From: Embiotoca jacksoni
Taxonomy: Eukaryota > Chordata > Actinopteri > Embiotocidae
Assembly: GCA_022577435.1 (NCBI GenBank)
Contig: JAKOON010000003.1
Coordinates: 6,507,001 to 6,571,000 of the forward strand
DNA length: 64,000 bases
Reading direction: 5' to 3'
Below are positions 23,389-36,561 of this stretch, piece by piece (within the stretch, counting starts at the first letter, position 1; every line of letters begins with the position of its first letter). The notes under the pieces were generated by a model. The model was not told where the DNA came from. It searched no databases and was given only the letters and a program-made list of their open reading frames with translations. Both the position numbers and the translations under genes were made by a program.

Positions 23389-26342
23389 TTTAAGCCGTGG
23401 CACTGTAATGCATTTTTATGTTATTTTTGATCTTCTCTCGCTGGGATAAGGCTGTTTTTGAAACATTGTGTTTCCTGTGTAATTGTCCACACAAAGTGAC
23501 TTGAAACCGCTTTGCCCATGTAGTTTATCCCATTTGCCATAGGTCTGAGTATGAAACTTGTTTGTAAACACTTAGTTTAAGCCGTCGCGCTGTGATGCAG
23601 TTTTACATTAGGCTGAGAAAGTGAGACTTGAAATGCTGTTTTCTGTCAAATTGCAGACACAAAGTGAAGCCTAATTGGCCATGTAGTGTATCCCATTTGC
23701 TGATGAAGAAATTGTTCGTAAACACTTAGTTTAAGCCGTGGCACTGTAATGCATTTTTATGTTATTTTTGAGCTTCTCTCGCTGGGATAAGGCTGTTTTT
23801 GAAACATTGTGTTTCCTGTGTAATTGTCCACACAAAGTGACTTGAAACCGCTTTGCCCATGTAGTTTATCCCATTTGCCATAGGTCTGAGTATGAAACTT
23901 GTTTGTAAACACTTAGTTTAAGCCGTCGCGCTGTGATGCAGTTTTACATTAGGCTGAGAAAGTGAGACTTGAAATGCTGTTTTCTGTCAAATTGCAGACA
24001 CAAAGTGAAGCCTAATTGGCCATGTAGTGTATCCCATTTGCTGATGAAGAAATTGTTCGTAAACACTTAGTTTAAGCCGTGGCACTGTAATGCATTTTTA
24101 TGTTATTTTTGAGCTTCTCTCGCTGGGATAAGGCTGTTTTTGAAACATTGTGTTTCCTGTGTAATTGTCCACACAAAGTGACTTGAAACCGCTTTGCCCA
24201 TGTAGTTTATCCCATTTGCCATAGGTCTGAGTATGAAACTTGTTTGTAAACACTTAGTTTAAGCATTCGCGCTGTGATGCAGTTTTACATTAGGCTGAGA
24301 AAGTGAGACTTGAAATGCTGTTTTCTGTCTAATTGCAGACACAAAGTGAAGCCACATTGGCCATGTAGTGTATCCCATTTGCTGATGAAGAAATTTGTTC
24401 GTAAACACTTAGTTTAAGCCGTGGCACTGTAATGCAGTTTTACGCTGTTTTTGAGCTTCTCTCGCTGAGAAAAGGCTGTTTTTGAAACATTGTGTTTCCT
24501 GTGAAATTGTCCACACAAAGTGACTTGAAGCCACTTTGTCCATGTCGTTTATCCCATTTACCATAGTACTGATGAAGAAATTTGTTCGTAAACACTTAGT
24601 TTAAGCCGTGGCGCTGTGATGCAGTTTTACATTAGGCTGAGAAAGTGAGACTTGAAATGCTGTTTTCTGTCTAATTGCAGACACAAAGTGAAGCCACATT
24701 GGCCATGTAGTGTATCCCATTTGCTGTTGAAGAAATTTGTTCAGAAACACTTAGTTTAAGCCGTGGCACTGTAATGCAGTTTTATGCTGTTTTTGAGCTT
24801 CTCTCGCTGAGATAAGGCTGTTTTTGAAACATTGTGTTTCCTGTGAAATTGTCCACACAAAGTGACTTGAAACCACTTTGTCCATGTAGTTTATCCCATT
24901 TGCCATAGTACTGATGAAGAAATTTGTTCGTAAACACTTAATTTAAGCCGTGGCACTGTAATGTAGTTTTATGCTGTTTTTGAGCTTCTCTCGCTGAGAT
25001 AAGGCTGTTTTTGAAACATTGTGTTTACTGTGAAATTGTCCACACAAAGTGACTTGAAACCACTTTGTCCATGTACTTTATCCCATTTGCCATAGTACTG
25101 ATGAAGAAATTTGTTCGTAAACACTTAGTTTAAGCCGTGGCGCTGTGATGCTGTTTTACATTAGGCTGAGAAAGTGAGACTTAAAATGCTGTTTTCTGTG
25201 TAATTGCAGATACAAAGTGAAGCCACATTGGCCATGTAGTGTATCCCATTTACTGATGAAGAAATTTGTTCGTAAACACTTAGTTTAAGCCGTGGCACTG
25301 TAATGCAGTTTCATGCTGTTTTTGAGCTTCTCTCGCTGAGATAAGGCTGTTTTTGAAACATTGTATTTCCTGTGAAATTGTCCACACAAAGTGACTTGAA
25401 ACCACTTTGTCCATGTAGTGTATCCCATTTGCCAAAGTTCTGACTATGAAACTTGTTTGTGAAACACTTAGTTTAAGCCGTGGCGCTGTGATGCAGTTTT
25501 ACATTAGGCTGAGAAAGTGAGACTTAAAATGCTGTTTTCTGTGTAATTGCAGATACAAAGTGAAGCCTAATTGGCCATGTAGTGTATCCCATTTGCTGTT
25601 GAAGAAATTTGTTCAGAAACACTGAGTTTAAGCCGTGGCACTGTAATGCAGTTTTATGCTGTTTTTGAGCTTCTCTCGCTGAGATAAGGCTGTTTTTGAA
25701 ACATTGTGTTTCCTGTGAAATTGTCCACACAAAGTGACTTGAAACCACTTTGTCCATGTAGTTTATCCCATTTGCCATAGTACTGATGAAGAAATTTGTT
25801 CGTAAACACTTAATTTAAGCCGTGGCACTGTAATGTAGTTTTATGCTGTTTTTGAGCTTCTCTCGCTGAGATAAGGCTGTTTTTGAAACATTGTGTTTAC
25901 TGTGAAATTGTCCACACAAAGTGACTTGAAGCCACTTTGTCCATGTAGTTTATCCCATTTGCCATAGTACTGATGAAGAAATTTGTTCGTAAACACTTAG
26001 TTTAAGCCGTGGCACTGTAATGCAGTTTCATGCTGTTTTTGAGCTTCTCTCGCTGAGATAAGGCTGTTTTTGAAACATTGTATTTCCTGTGAAATTGTCC
26101 ACACAAAGTGACTTGAAACCACTTTGTCCATGTAGTGTATCCCATTTGCCAAAGTTCTGACTATGAAACTTGTTTGTGAAACACTTAGTTTAAGCCGTGG
26201 CGCTGTGATGCAGTTTTACATTAGGCTGAGAAAGTGAGACTTAAAATGCTGTTTTCTGTGTAATTGCAGATACAAAGTCAAGCCACATTGGCCATGTAGT
26301 GTATCCCATTTGCTGATGAAGAAATTTTTCGTAAACACTTAG
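23389..26342 (+). repeat. Domain I, row 11: second copy of row 6 (2954 bp)
   Basis: Every monomer start equals that of row 6 plus 12276, including the three-A run at 25627, 25814 and 26001 and the chimera at 25814. I saw no difference from row 6 while reading, though I did not compare every base. Confidence 0.86.
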
Positions 26343-28595
26343 TTTAAGCCGTGGCACTGTAATGCATTTTTATGTTATTTTTGATCTTCTCTCGCTGGGA
26401 TAAGGCTGTTTTTGAAACATTGTGTTTCCTGTGTAATTGTCCACACAAAGTGACTTGAAACCGCTTTGCCCATGTAGTTTATCCCATTTGCCATAGGTCT
26501 GAGTATGAAACTTGTTTGTAAACACTTAGTTTAAGCATTCGCGCTGTGATGCAGTTTTACATTAGGCTGAGAAAGTGAGACTTGAAATGCTGTTTTCTGT
26601 CTAATTGCAGACACAAAGTGAAGCCACATTGGCCATGTAGTGTATCCCATTTGCTGATGAAGAAATTTGTTCGTAAACACTTAGTTTAAGCCGTGGCACT
26701 GTAATGCAGTTTTACGCTGTTTTTGAGCTTCTCTCGCTGAGAAAAGGCTGTTTTTGAAACATTGTGTTTCCTGTGAAATTGTCCACACAAAGTGACTTGA
26801 AGCCACTTTGTCCATGTCGTTTATCCCATTTACCATAGTACTGATGAAGAAATTTGTTCGTAAACACTTAGTTTAAGCCGTGGCGCTGTGATGCAGTTTT
26901 ACATTAGGCTGAGAAAGTGAGACTTGAAATGCTGTTTTCTGTCTAATTGCAGACACAAAGTGAAGCCACATTGGCCATGTAGTGTATCCCATTTGCTGTT
27001 GAAGAAATTTGTTCAGAAACACTTAGTTTAAGCCGTGGCACTGTAATGCAGTTTTATGCTGTTTTTGAGCTTCTCTCGCTGAGATAAGGCTGTTTTTGAA
27101 ACATTGTGTTTCCTGTGAAATTGTCCACACAAAGTGACTTGAAACCACTTTGTCCATGTAGTTTATCCCATTTGCCATAGTACTGATGAAGAAATTTGTT
27201 CGTAAACACTTAATTTAAGCCGTGGCACTGTAATGTAGTTTTATGCTGTTTTTGAGCTTCTCTCGCTGAGATAAGGCTGTTTTTGAAACATTGTGTTTAC
27301 TGTGAAATTGTCCACACAAAGTGACTTGAAACCACTTTGTCCATGTACTTTATCCCATTTGCCATAGTACTGATGAAGAAATTTGTTCGTAAACACTTAG
27401 TTTAAGCCGTGGCGCTGTGATGCTGTTTTACATTAGGCTGAGAAAGTGAGACTTAAAATGCTGTTTTCTGTGTAATTGCAGATACAAAGTGAAGCCACAT
27501 TGGCCATGTAGTGTATCCCATTTACTGATGAAGAAATTTGTTCGTAAACACTTAGTTTAAGCCGTGGCACTGTAATGCAGTTTCATGCTGTTTTTGAGCT
27601 TCTCTCGCTGAGATAAGGCTGTTTTTGAAACATTGTATTTCCTGTGAAATTGTCCACACAAAGTGACTTGAAACCACTTTGTCCATGTAGTGTATCCCAT
27701 TTGCCAAAGTTCTGACTATGAAACTTGTTTGTGAAACACTTAGTTTAAGCCGTGGCGCTGTGATGCAGTTTTACATTAGGCTGAGAAAGTGAGACTTAAA
27801 ATGCTGTTTTCTGTGTAATTGCAGATACAAAGTGAAGCCTAATTGGCCATGTAGTGTATCCCATTTGCTGTTGAAGAAATTTGTTCAGAAACACTGAGTT
27901 TAAGCCGTGGCACTGTAATGCAGTTTTATGCTGTTTTTGAGCTTCTCTCGCTGAGATAAGGCTGTTTTTGAAACATTGTGTTTCCTGTGAAATTGTCCAC
28001 ACAAAGTGACTTGAAGCCACTTTGTCCATGTAGTTTATCCCATTTGCCATAGTACTGATGAAGAAATTTGTTCGTAAACACTTAGTTTAAGCCGTGGCGC
28101 TGTGATGCAGTTTTATATTAGGCTGAGAAAGTGAGAATTGAAATGCTGTTTTCTGTGTAATTGCAGACACAAAGTGACTTGAAGCCACTTTGTCCATGTA
28201 GTTTATCCCATTTGCCATAGTACTGATGAAGAAATTTGTTCGTAAACACTTAGTTTAAGCCGTGGCACTGTAATGCAGTTTCATGCTGTTTTTGAGCTTC
28301 TCTCGCTGAGATAAGGCTGTTTTTGAAACATTGTATTTCCTGTGAAATTGTCCACACAAAGTGACTTGAAACCACTTTGTCCATGTAGTGTATCCCATTT
28401 GCCAAAGTTCTGACTATGAAACTTGTTTGTGAAACACTTAGTTTAAGCCGTGGCGCTGTGATGCAGTTTTACATTAGGCTGAGAAAGTGAGACTTAAAAT
28501 GCTGTTTTCTGTGTAATTGCAGATACAAAGTCAAGCCACATTGGCCATGTAGTGTATCCCATTTGCTGATGAAGAAATTTTTCGTAAACACTTAG
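26343..28595 (+). repeat. Domain I, row 12: second copy of row 7, Z1-X-Y (2253 bp)
   Basis: A single dimer (26343, 26530) is followed by X (26685-27898) and Y (27899-28595). All starts are offset by 12276 from row 7. The C monomer of Y is at 28086. Confidence 0.87.
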
Positions 28596-31530
28596 TTTAA
28601 GCCGTGGCACTGTAATGCATTTTTATGTTATTTTTGATCTTCTCTCGCTGGGATAAGGCTGTTTTTGAAACATTGTGTTTCCTGTGTAATTGTCCACACA
28701 AAGTGACTTGAAACCGCTTTGCCCATGTAGTTTATCCCATTTGCCATAGGTCTGAGTATGAAACTTGTTTGTAAACACTTAGTTTAAGCCGTCGCGCTGT
28801 GATGCAGTTTTACATTAGGCTGAGAAAGTGAGACTTGAAATGCTGTTTTCTGTCAAATTGCAGACACAAAGTGAAGCCTAATTGGCCATGTAGTGTATCC
28901 CATTTGCTGATGAAGAAATTGTTCGTAAACACTTAGTTTAAGCCGTGGCACTGTAATGCATTTTTATGTTATTTTTGAGCTTCTCTCGCTGGGATAAGGC
29001 TGTTTTTGAAACATTGTGTTTCCTGTGTAATTGTCCACACAAAGTGACTTGAAACCGCTTTGCCCATGTAGTTTATCCCATTTGCCATAGGTCTGAGTAT
29101 GAAACTTGTTTGTAAACACTTAGTTTAAGCCGTCGCGCTGTGATGCAGTTTTACATTAGGCTGAGAAAGTGAGACTTGAAATGCTGTTTTCTGTCAAATT
29201 GCAGACACAAAGTGAAGCCTAATTGGCCATGTAGTGTATCCCATTTGCTGATGAAGAAATTGTTCGTAAACACTTAGTTTAAGCCGTGGCACTGTAATGC
29301 ATTTTTATGTTATTTTTGAGCTTCTCTCGCTGGGATAAGGCTGTTTTTGAAACATTGTGTTTCCTGTGTAATTGTCCACACAAAGTGACTTGAAACCGCT
29401 TTGCCCATGTAGTTTATCCCATTTGCCATAGGTCTGAGTATGAAACTTGTTTGTAAACACTTAGTTTAAGCATTCGCGCTGTGATGCAGTTTTACATTAG
29501 GCTGAGAAAGTGAGACTTGAAATGCTGTTTTCTGTCTAATTGCAGACACAAAGTGAAGCCACATTGGCCATGTAGTGTATCCCATTTGCTGATGAAGAAA
29601 TTTGTTTGTAAACACTTAGTTTAAGCCGTGGCACTGTAATGCAGTTTTACGCTGTTTTTGAGCTTCTCTCGCTGAGATAAGGCTGTTTTTGAAACATTGT
29701 GTTTCCTGTGAAATTGTCCACACAAAGTGACTTGAAGCCACTTTGTCCATGTCGTTTATCCCATTTACCATAGTACTGATGAAGAAATTTGTTCGTAAAC
29801 ACTTAGTTTAAGCCGTGGCGCTGTGATGCAGTTTTACATTAGGCTGAGAAAGTGAGACTTGAAATGCTGTTTTCTGTCTAATTGCAGACACAAAGTGAAG
29901 CCACATTGGCCATGTAGTGTATCCCATTTGCTGTTGAAGAAATTTGTTCAGAAACACTTAGTTTAAGCCGTGGCACTGTAATGCAGTTTTATGCTGTTTT
30001 TGAGCTTCTCTCGCTGAGATAAGGCTGTTTTTGAAACATTGTGTTTCCTGTGAAATTGTCCACACAAAGTGACTTGAAACCACTTTGTCCATGTAGTTTA
30101 TCCCATTTGCCATAGTACTGATGAAGAAATTTGTTCGTAAACACTTAATTTAAGCCGTGGCACTGTAATGTAGTTTTATGCTGTTTTTGAGCTTCTCTCG
30201 CTGAGATAAGGCTGTTTTTGAAACATTGTGTTTACTGTGAAATTGTCCACACAAAGTGACTTGAAACCACTTTGTCCATGTACTTTATCCCAATTGCCAT
30301 AGTACTGATGAAGAAATTTGTTCGTAAACACTTAGTTTAAGCCGTGGCGCTGTGATGCTGTTTTACATTAGGCTGAGAAAGTGAGACTTAAAATGCTGTT
30401 TTCTGTGTAATTGCAGATACAAAGTGAAGCCACATTGGCCATGTAGTGTATCCCATTTACTGATGAAGAAATTTGTTCGTAAACACTTAGTTTAAGCCGT
30501 GGCACTGTAATGCAGTTTCATGCTGTTTTTGAGCTTCTCTCGCTGAGATAAGGCTGTTTTTGAAACATTGTATTTCCTGTGAAATTGTCCACACAAAGTG
30601 ACTTGAAACCACTTTGTCCATGTAGTGTATCCCATTTGCCAAAGTTCTGACTATGAAACTTGTTTGTGAAACACTTAGTTTAAGCCGTGGCGCTGTGATG
30701 CAGTTTTACATTAGGCTGAGAAAGTGAGACTTAAAATGCTGTTTTCTGTGTAATTGCAGATACAAAGTGAAGCCTAATTGGCCATGTAGTGTATCCCATT
30801 TGCTGTTGAAGAAATTTGTTCAGAAACACTGAGTTTAAGCCGTGGCACTGTAATGCAGTTTTATGCTGTTTTTGAGCTTCTCTCGCTGAGATAAGGCTGT
30901 TTTTGAAACATTGTGTTTCCTGTGAAATTGTCCACACAAAGTGACTTGAAGCCACTTTGTCCATGTAGTTTATCCCATTTGCCATAGTACTGATGAAGAA
31001 ATTTGTTCGTAAACACTTAGTTTAAGCCGTGGCGCTGTGATGCAGTTTTATATTAGGCTGAGAAAGTGAGAATTGAAATGCTGTTTTCTGTGTAATTGCA
31101 GACACAAAGTGACTTGAAGCCACTTTGTCCATGTAGTTTATCCCATTTGCCATAGTACTGATGAAGAAATTTGTTCGTAAACACTTAGTTTAAGCCGTGG
31201 CACTGTAATGCAGTTTCATGCTGTTTTTGAGCTTCTCTCGCTGAGATAAGGCTGTTTTTGAAACATTGTATTTCCTGTGAAATTGTCCACACAAAGTGAC
31301 TTGAAACCACTTTGTCCATGTAGTGTATCCCATTTGCCAAAGTTCTGACTATGAAACTTGTTTGTGAAACACTTAGTTTAAGCCGTGGCGCTGTGATGCA
31401 GTTTTACATTAGGCTGAGAAAGTGAGACTTAAAATGCTGTTTTCTGTGTAATTGCAGATACAAAGTCAAGCCACATTGGCCATGTAGTGTATCCCATTTG
31501 CTGATGAAGAAATTGTTCGTAAACACTTAG
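28596..31530 (+). repeat. Domain I, row 13: second copy of row 8, Z3-X-Y (2935 bp)
   Basis: Three dimers (28596, 28937, 29278) are followed by X (29620-30833) and Y (30834-31530). The two indels of row 8 are absent. Between them the offset is 12277, and outside them it returns to 12276. With row 14 it forms a tandem pair of 2935-bp units (27899, 30834, 33769). Confidence 0.88.
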
Positions 31531-34465
31531 TTTAAGCCGTGGCACTGTAATGCATTTTTATGTTATTTTTGATCTTCTCTCGCTGGGATAAGGCTGTTTT
31601 TGAAACATTGTGTTTCCTGTGTAATTGTCCACACAAAGTGACTTGAAACCGCTTTGCCCATGTAGTTTATCCCATTTGCCATAGGTCTGAGTATGAAACT
31701 TGTTTGTAAACACTTAGTTTAAGCCGTCGCGCTGTGATGCAGTTTTACATTAGGCTGAGAAAGTGAGACTTGAAATGCTGTTTTCTGTCAAATTGCAGAC
31801 ACAAAGTGAAGCCTAATTGGCCATGTAGTGTATCCCATTTGCTGATGAAGAAATTGTTCGTAAACACTTAGTTTAAGCCGTGGCACTGTAATGCATTTTT
31901 ATGTTATTTTTGAGCTTCTCTCGCTGGGATAAGGCTGTTTTTGAAACATTGTGTTTCCTGTGTAATTGTCCACACAAAGTGACTTGAAACCGCTTTGCCC
32001 ATGTAGTTTATCCCATTTGCCATAGGTCTGAGTATGAAACTTGTTTGTAAACACTTAGTTTAAGCCGTCGCGCTGTGATGCAGTTTTACATTAGGCTGAG
32101 AAAGTGAGACTTGAAATGCTGTTTTCTGTCAAATTGCAGACACAAAGTGAAGCCTAATTGGCCATGTAGTGTATCCCATTTGCTGATGAAGAAATTGTTC
32201 GTAAACACTTAGTTTAAGCCGTGGCACTGTAATGCATTTTTATGTTATTTTTGAGCTTCTCTCGCTGGGATAAGGCTGTTTTTGAAACATTGTGTTTCCT
32301 GTGTAATTGTCCACACAAAGTGACTTGAAACCGCTTTGCCCATGTAGTTTATCCCATTTGCCATAGATCTGAGTATGAAACTTGTTTGTAAACACTTAGT
32401 TTAAGCATTCGCGCTGTGATGCAGTTTTACATTAGGCTGAGAAAGTGAGACTTGAAATGCTGTTTTCTGTCTAATTGCAGACACAAAGTGAAGCCACATT
32501 GGCCATGTAGTGTATCCCATTTGCTGATGAAGAAATTTGTTTGTAAACACTTAGTTTAAGCCGTGGCACTGTAATGCAGTTTTACGCTGTTTTTGAGCTT
32601 CTCTCGCTGAGATAAGGCTGTTTTTGAAACATTGTGTTTCCTGTGAAATTGTCCACACAAAGTGACTTGAAGCCACTTTGTCCATGTCGTTTATCCCATT
32701 TACCATAGTACTGATGAAGAAATTTGTTCGTAAACACTTAGTTTAAGCCGTGGCGCTGTGATGCAGTTTTACATTAGGCTGAGAAAGTGAGACTTGAAAT
32801 GCTGTTTTCTGTCTAATTGCAGACACAAAGTGAAGCCACATTGGCCATGTAGTGTATCCCATTTGCTGTTGAAGAAATTTGTTCAGAAACACTTAGTTTA
32901 AGCCGTGGCACTGTAATGCAGTTTTATGCTGTTTTTGAGCTTCTCTCGCTGAGATAAGGCTGTTTTTGAAACATTGTGTTTCCTGTGAAATTGTCCACAC
33001 AAAGTGACTTGAAACCACTTTGTCCATGTAGTTTATCCCATTTGCCATAGTACTGATGAAGAAATTTGTTCGTAAACACTTAATTTAAGCCGTGGCACTG
33101 TAATGTAGTTTTATGCTGTTTTTGAGCTTCTCTCGCTGAGATAAGGCTGTTTTTGAAACATTGTGTTTACTGTGAAATTGTCCACACAAAGTGACTTGAA
33201 ACCACTTTGTCCATGTACTTTATCCCAATTGCCATAGTACTGATGAAGAAATTTGTTCGTAAACACTTAGTTTAAGCCGTGGCGCTGTGATGCTGTTTTA
33301 CATTAGGCTGAGAAAGTGAGACTTAAAATGCTGTTTTCTGTGTAATTGCAGATACAAAGTGAAGCCACATTGGCCATGTAGTGTATCCCATTTACTGATG
33401 AAGAAATTTGTTCGTAAACACTTAGTTTAAGCCGTGGCACTGTAATGCAGTTTCATGCTGTTTTTGAGCTTCTCTCGCTGAGATAAGGCTGTTTTTGAAA
33501 CATTGTATTTCCTGTGAAATTGTCCACACAAAGTGACTTGAAACCACTTTGTCCATGTAGTGTATCCCATTTGCCAAAGTTCTGACTATGAAACTTGTTT
33601 GTGAAACACTTAGTTTAAGCCGTGGCGCTGTGATGCAGTTTTACATTAGGCTGAGAAAGTGAGACTTAAAATGCTGTTTTCTGTGTAATTGCAGATACAA
33701 AGTGAAGCCTAATTGGCCATGTAGTGTATCCCATTTGCTGTTGAAGAAATTTGTTCAGAAACACTGAGTTTAAGCCGTGGCACTGTAATGCAGTTTTATG
33801 CTGTTTTTGAGCTTCTCTCGCTGAGATAAGGCTGTTTTTGAAACATTGTGTTTCCTGTGAAATTGTCCACACAAAGTGACTTGAAGCCACTTTGTCCATG
33901 TAGTTTATCCCATTTGCCATAGTACTGATGAAGAAATTTGTTCGTAAACACTTAGTTTAAGCCGTGGCGCTGTGATGCAGTTTTATATTAGGCTGAGAAA
34001 GTGAGAATTGAAATGCTGTTTTCTGTGTAATTGCAGACACAAAGTGACTTGAAGCCACTTTGTCCATGTAGTTTATCCCATTTGCCATAGTACTGATGAA
34101 GAAATTTGTTCGTAAACACTTAGTTTAAGCCGTGGCACTGTAATGCAGTTTCATGCTGTTTTTGAGCTTCTCTCGCTGAGATAAGGCTGTTTTTGAAACA
34201 TTGTATTTCCTGTGAAATTGTCCACACAAAGTGACTTGAAACCACTTTGTCCATGTAGTGTATCCCATTTGCCAAAGTTCTGACTATGAAACTTGTTTGT
34301 GAAACACTTAGTTTAAGCCGTGGCGCTGTGATGCAGTTTTACATTAGGCTGAGAAAGTGAGACTTAAAATGCTGTTTTCTGTGTAATTGCAGATACAAAG
34401 TCAAGCCACATTGGCCATGTAGTGTATCCCATTTGCTGATGAAGAAATTGTTCGTAAACACTTAG
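31531..34465 (+). repeat. Domain I, row 14: copy of row 9 through X, then Y (2935 bp)
   Basis: Three dimers (31531, 31872, 32213) and X (32555-33768) match row 9 at offset 12276, including AAATTGTTCG before the first A and CATAGATCTG in the third dimer. At 33704 the match breaks: here GTGAAGCCTAATTGG leads into Y (33769-34465), whereas row 9 has GTCAAGCCACATTGG and no Y. That base is the right edge of the large duplication. Confidence 0.87.
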
Positions 34466-35678
34466 TTTAAGCCGTGGCACTGTAATGCATTTTTATGTTA
34501 TGTTTGAGCTTCTCTCGCTGGGATAAGGCTGTTTTTGAAACATTGTGTTTCCTGTGTAATTGTCCACACAAAGTGACTTGAAACCGCTTTGCCCATGTAG
34601 TTTATCCCATTTGCCATAGGTCTGAGTATGAAACTTGTTTGTAAACACTTAGTTTAAGCCGTCGCGCTGTGATGCAGTTTTACATTAGGCTGAGAAAGTG
34701 AGACTTGAAATGCTGTTTTCTGTCTAATTGCAGACACAAAGTGAAGCCACATTGGCCATGTAGTGTATCCCATTTGCTGATGAAGAAATTTGTTCGTAAA
34801 CACTTAGTTTAAGCCATGGCACTGTAACGCAGTTTTACGCTGTTTTTGAGCTTCTCTCGCTGAGATAAGGCTGTTTTTGAAACATTGTGTTTCCTGTGAA
34901 ATTGTCCACACAAAGTGACTTGAAGCCACTTTGTCCATGTCGTTTATCCCATTTACCATAGTACTGATGAAGAAATTTGTTCGTAAACACTTAGTTTAAG
35001 CCGTGGCGCTGTGATGCAGTTTTACATTAGGCTGAGAAAGTGAGTCGTGAAATGCTGTTTTCTGTCTAATTGCAGACACAAAGTGAAGCCACATTGGCCA
35101 TGTAGTGTATCCCATTTGCTGTTGAAGAAATTTGTTCAGAAACACTTAGTTTAAGCTGTGGCACTGTAATGCAGTTTTATGCTGTTTTTGAGCTTCTCTC
35201 GCTGAGATAAGGCTGTTTTTGAAACATTGTGTTTCCTGTGAAATTGTCCACACAAAGTGACTTGAAACCACTTTGTCCATGTAGTTTATCCCATTTGCCA
35301 TAGTACTGATGAAGAAATTTGTTCGTAAACACTTAATTTAAGCCGTGGCACTGTAATGTAGTTTTATGCTGTTTTTGAGCTTCTCTCGCTGAGATAAGGC
35401 TGTTTTTGAAACATTGTGTTTACTGTGAAATTGTCCACACAAAGTGACTTGAAACCACTTTGTCCATGTACTTTATCCCATTTGCCATAGTACTGATGAA
35501 GAAATTTGTTCGTAAACACTTAGTTTAAGCCGTGGCGCTGTGATGCTGTTTTACATTAGGCTGAGAAAGTGAGACTTAAAATGCTGTTTTCTGTGTAATT
35601 GCAGATACAAAGTGAAGCCACATTGGCCATGTAGTGTATCCCATTTACTGATGAAGAAATTTGTTCGTAAACACTTAG
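34466..35678 (+). repeat. Domain I, row 15: degenerate terminal row, Z1 and a partial X (1213 bp)
   Basis: A dimer (34466, 34653) is followed by A (34808), B (34995), A (35150), A (35337) and B (35524); then a C replaces the expected A. Single-base changes are denser than in rows 2-14: TGTTTGAGC near 34502, GCCATGG near 34816, TAACGCAG near 34827, GTCGTG near 35044 and GCTGTGG near 35155. The dimer B starts GCCGTCGCG but ends like a last-of-run B. Confidence 0.82.
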
Positions 35679-36561
35679 TTTAAGCCGTGGCGCTGTGATG
35701 CAGTTTTATATTAGGCTGAGAAAGTGAGAATTGAAATGCTGTTTTCTGTGTAATTGCAGACACAAAGTGACTTGAAGCCACTTTGTCCATGTAGTTTATC
35801 CCATTTGCCATAGTACTGATGAAGAAATTTGTTCGTAAACACTTAGTTTAAGCCGTGGCACTGTAATGTAGTTTTATGGTGTTTTTGAGCTTCTCTCGCT
35901 GAGATAAGGCTGTTTTTGAAACATTGTGTTTCCTGTGTAATTGTCCACACAAAGTGACTTAAAACCGCTTTGCCCATGTAGTGTATCCCATTTGCCAAAG
36001 TTCTGAGTATGAAACTTGTTTGTAAACACTTAGTTTGAGCCGTGGCGCTGTGATGCAGTTTTACATTAGGCTGAGAAAGTGAGACTTGAAATGCTGTTTT
36101 CTGTCTAATTGCAGACACAAAGTCAAGCCACATTGGCCATGTAGTGTATCCCATTTGCTGTTGAAGAAATTTGTTCAGAAACACTTAGTTTAAGCCGTGG
36201 CACTGTAATGCAGTTTTATGCTGTTTTTGAGCTTCTCTCGCTGAGATAACGCTTTTTTTAAACATCGTGTTTCCTGTGAAATTGTCCACACAAAGTGACT
36301 TGAAACCACTTTGTCCATGTAGTTTATCCCATTTGCCATAGTACTGATGAAGAAATTTGTTCGTAAACACTTGATTTAAGCCGTGGCACTGTAATGCAGT
36401 TTTATGCTGTTTTTGAGCTTCTCTCGCTGAGATAAGGCTGTTTTTGAAACATTGTGTTTACTGTGAAATTGTCCACACAAAGTGACTTGAAGCCACTTTG
36501 TCCATGTCGTTTATCCCATTTGCCATAGTACTGATGAAGAAATTTGTTCGTAAACACTTAG
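35679..36561 (+). repeat. Transition block between domains I and II (C A B A A, 883 bp)
   Basis: The monomers are C (35679), A (35847), B (36034), A (36189) and A (36375). They carry many private changes: TATGGTG near 35878, AAAACCGC near 35960, TTTGAGC at 36034, a cluster near 36250-36266 (AACGCTTTTTTTAAACATCG, 1 bp shorter, giving a 186-bp monomer) and CTTGATTTAAG near 36371. The order matches no repeat unit elsewhere in the window. Confidence 0.82.

Larger units (their letters stand above)
21117..33703 (+). repeat. 12,276-bp duplication, second copy (match region)
   Basis: This is the partner of 8841-21427 in the same orientation. The two overlap slightly because the end of one copy is also the start of the next, as expected of a tandem duplication by unequal exchange in register. 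I noted only three differences from the first copy: the 1-bp indels near 17813 and 18495, and GGAG at 21172 against GCAG at 8896 and 33448. A base-by-base alignment may reveal a few more. Confidence 0.86.

Noticed and set aside
8841..33703. Treating the 12,276-bp pair as certainly an assembly error
   Set aside because: The copies carry distinguishing changes (17813, 18495, 21172) and their outer edges differ in monomer type, which favours two real copies. Read evidence is still needed.
35843..36184. Longest minus-strand open frame, 113 codons
   Set aside because: It is reverse-complement satellite running through two monomers. Its sequence is the same as other frames in the array, with no domain, signal or start context that differs from neighbours. 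It lies in the mutated seam where a stop happens to be lost.
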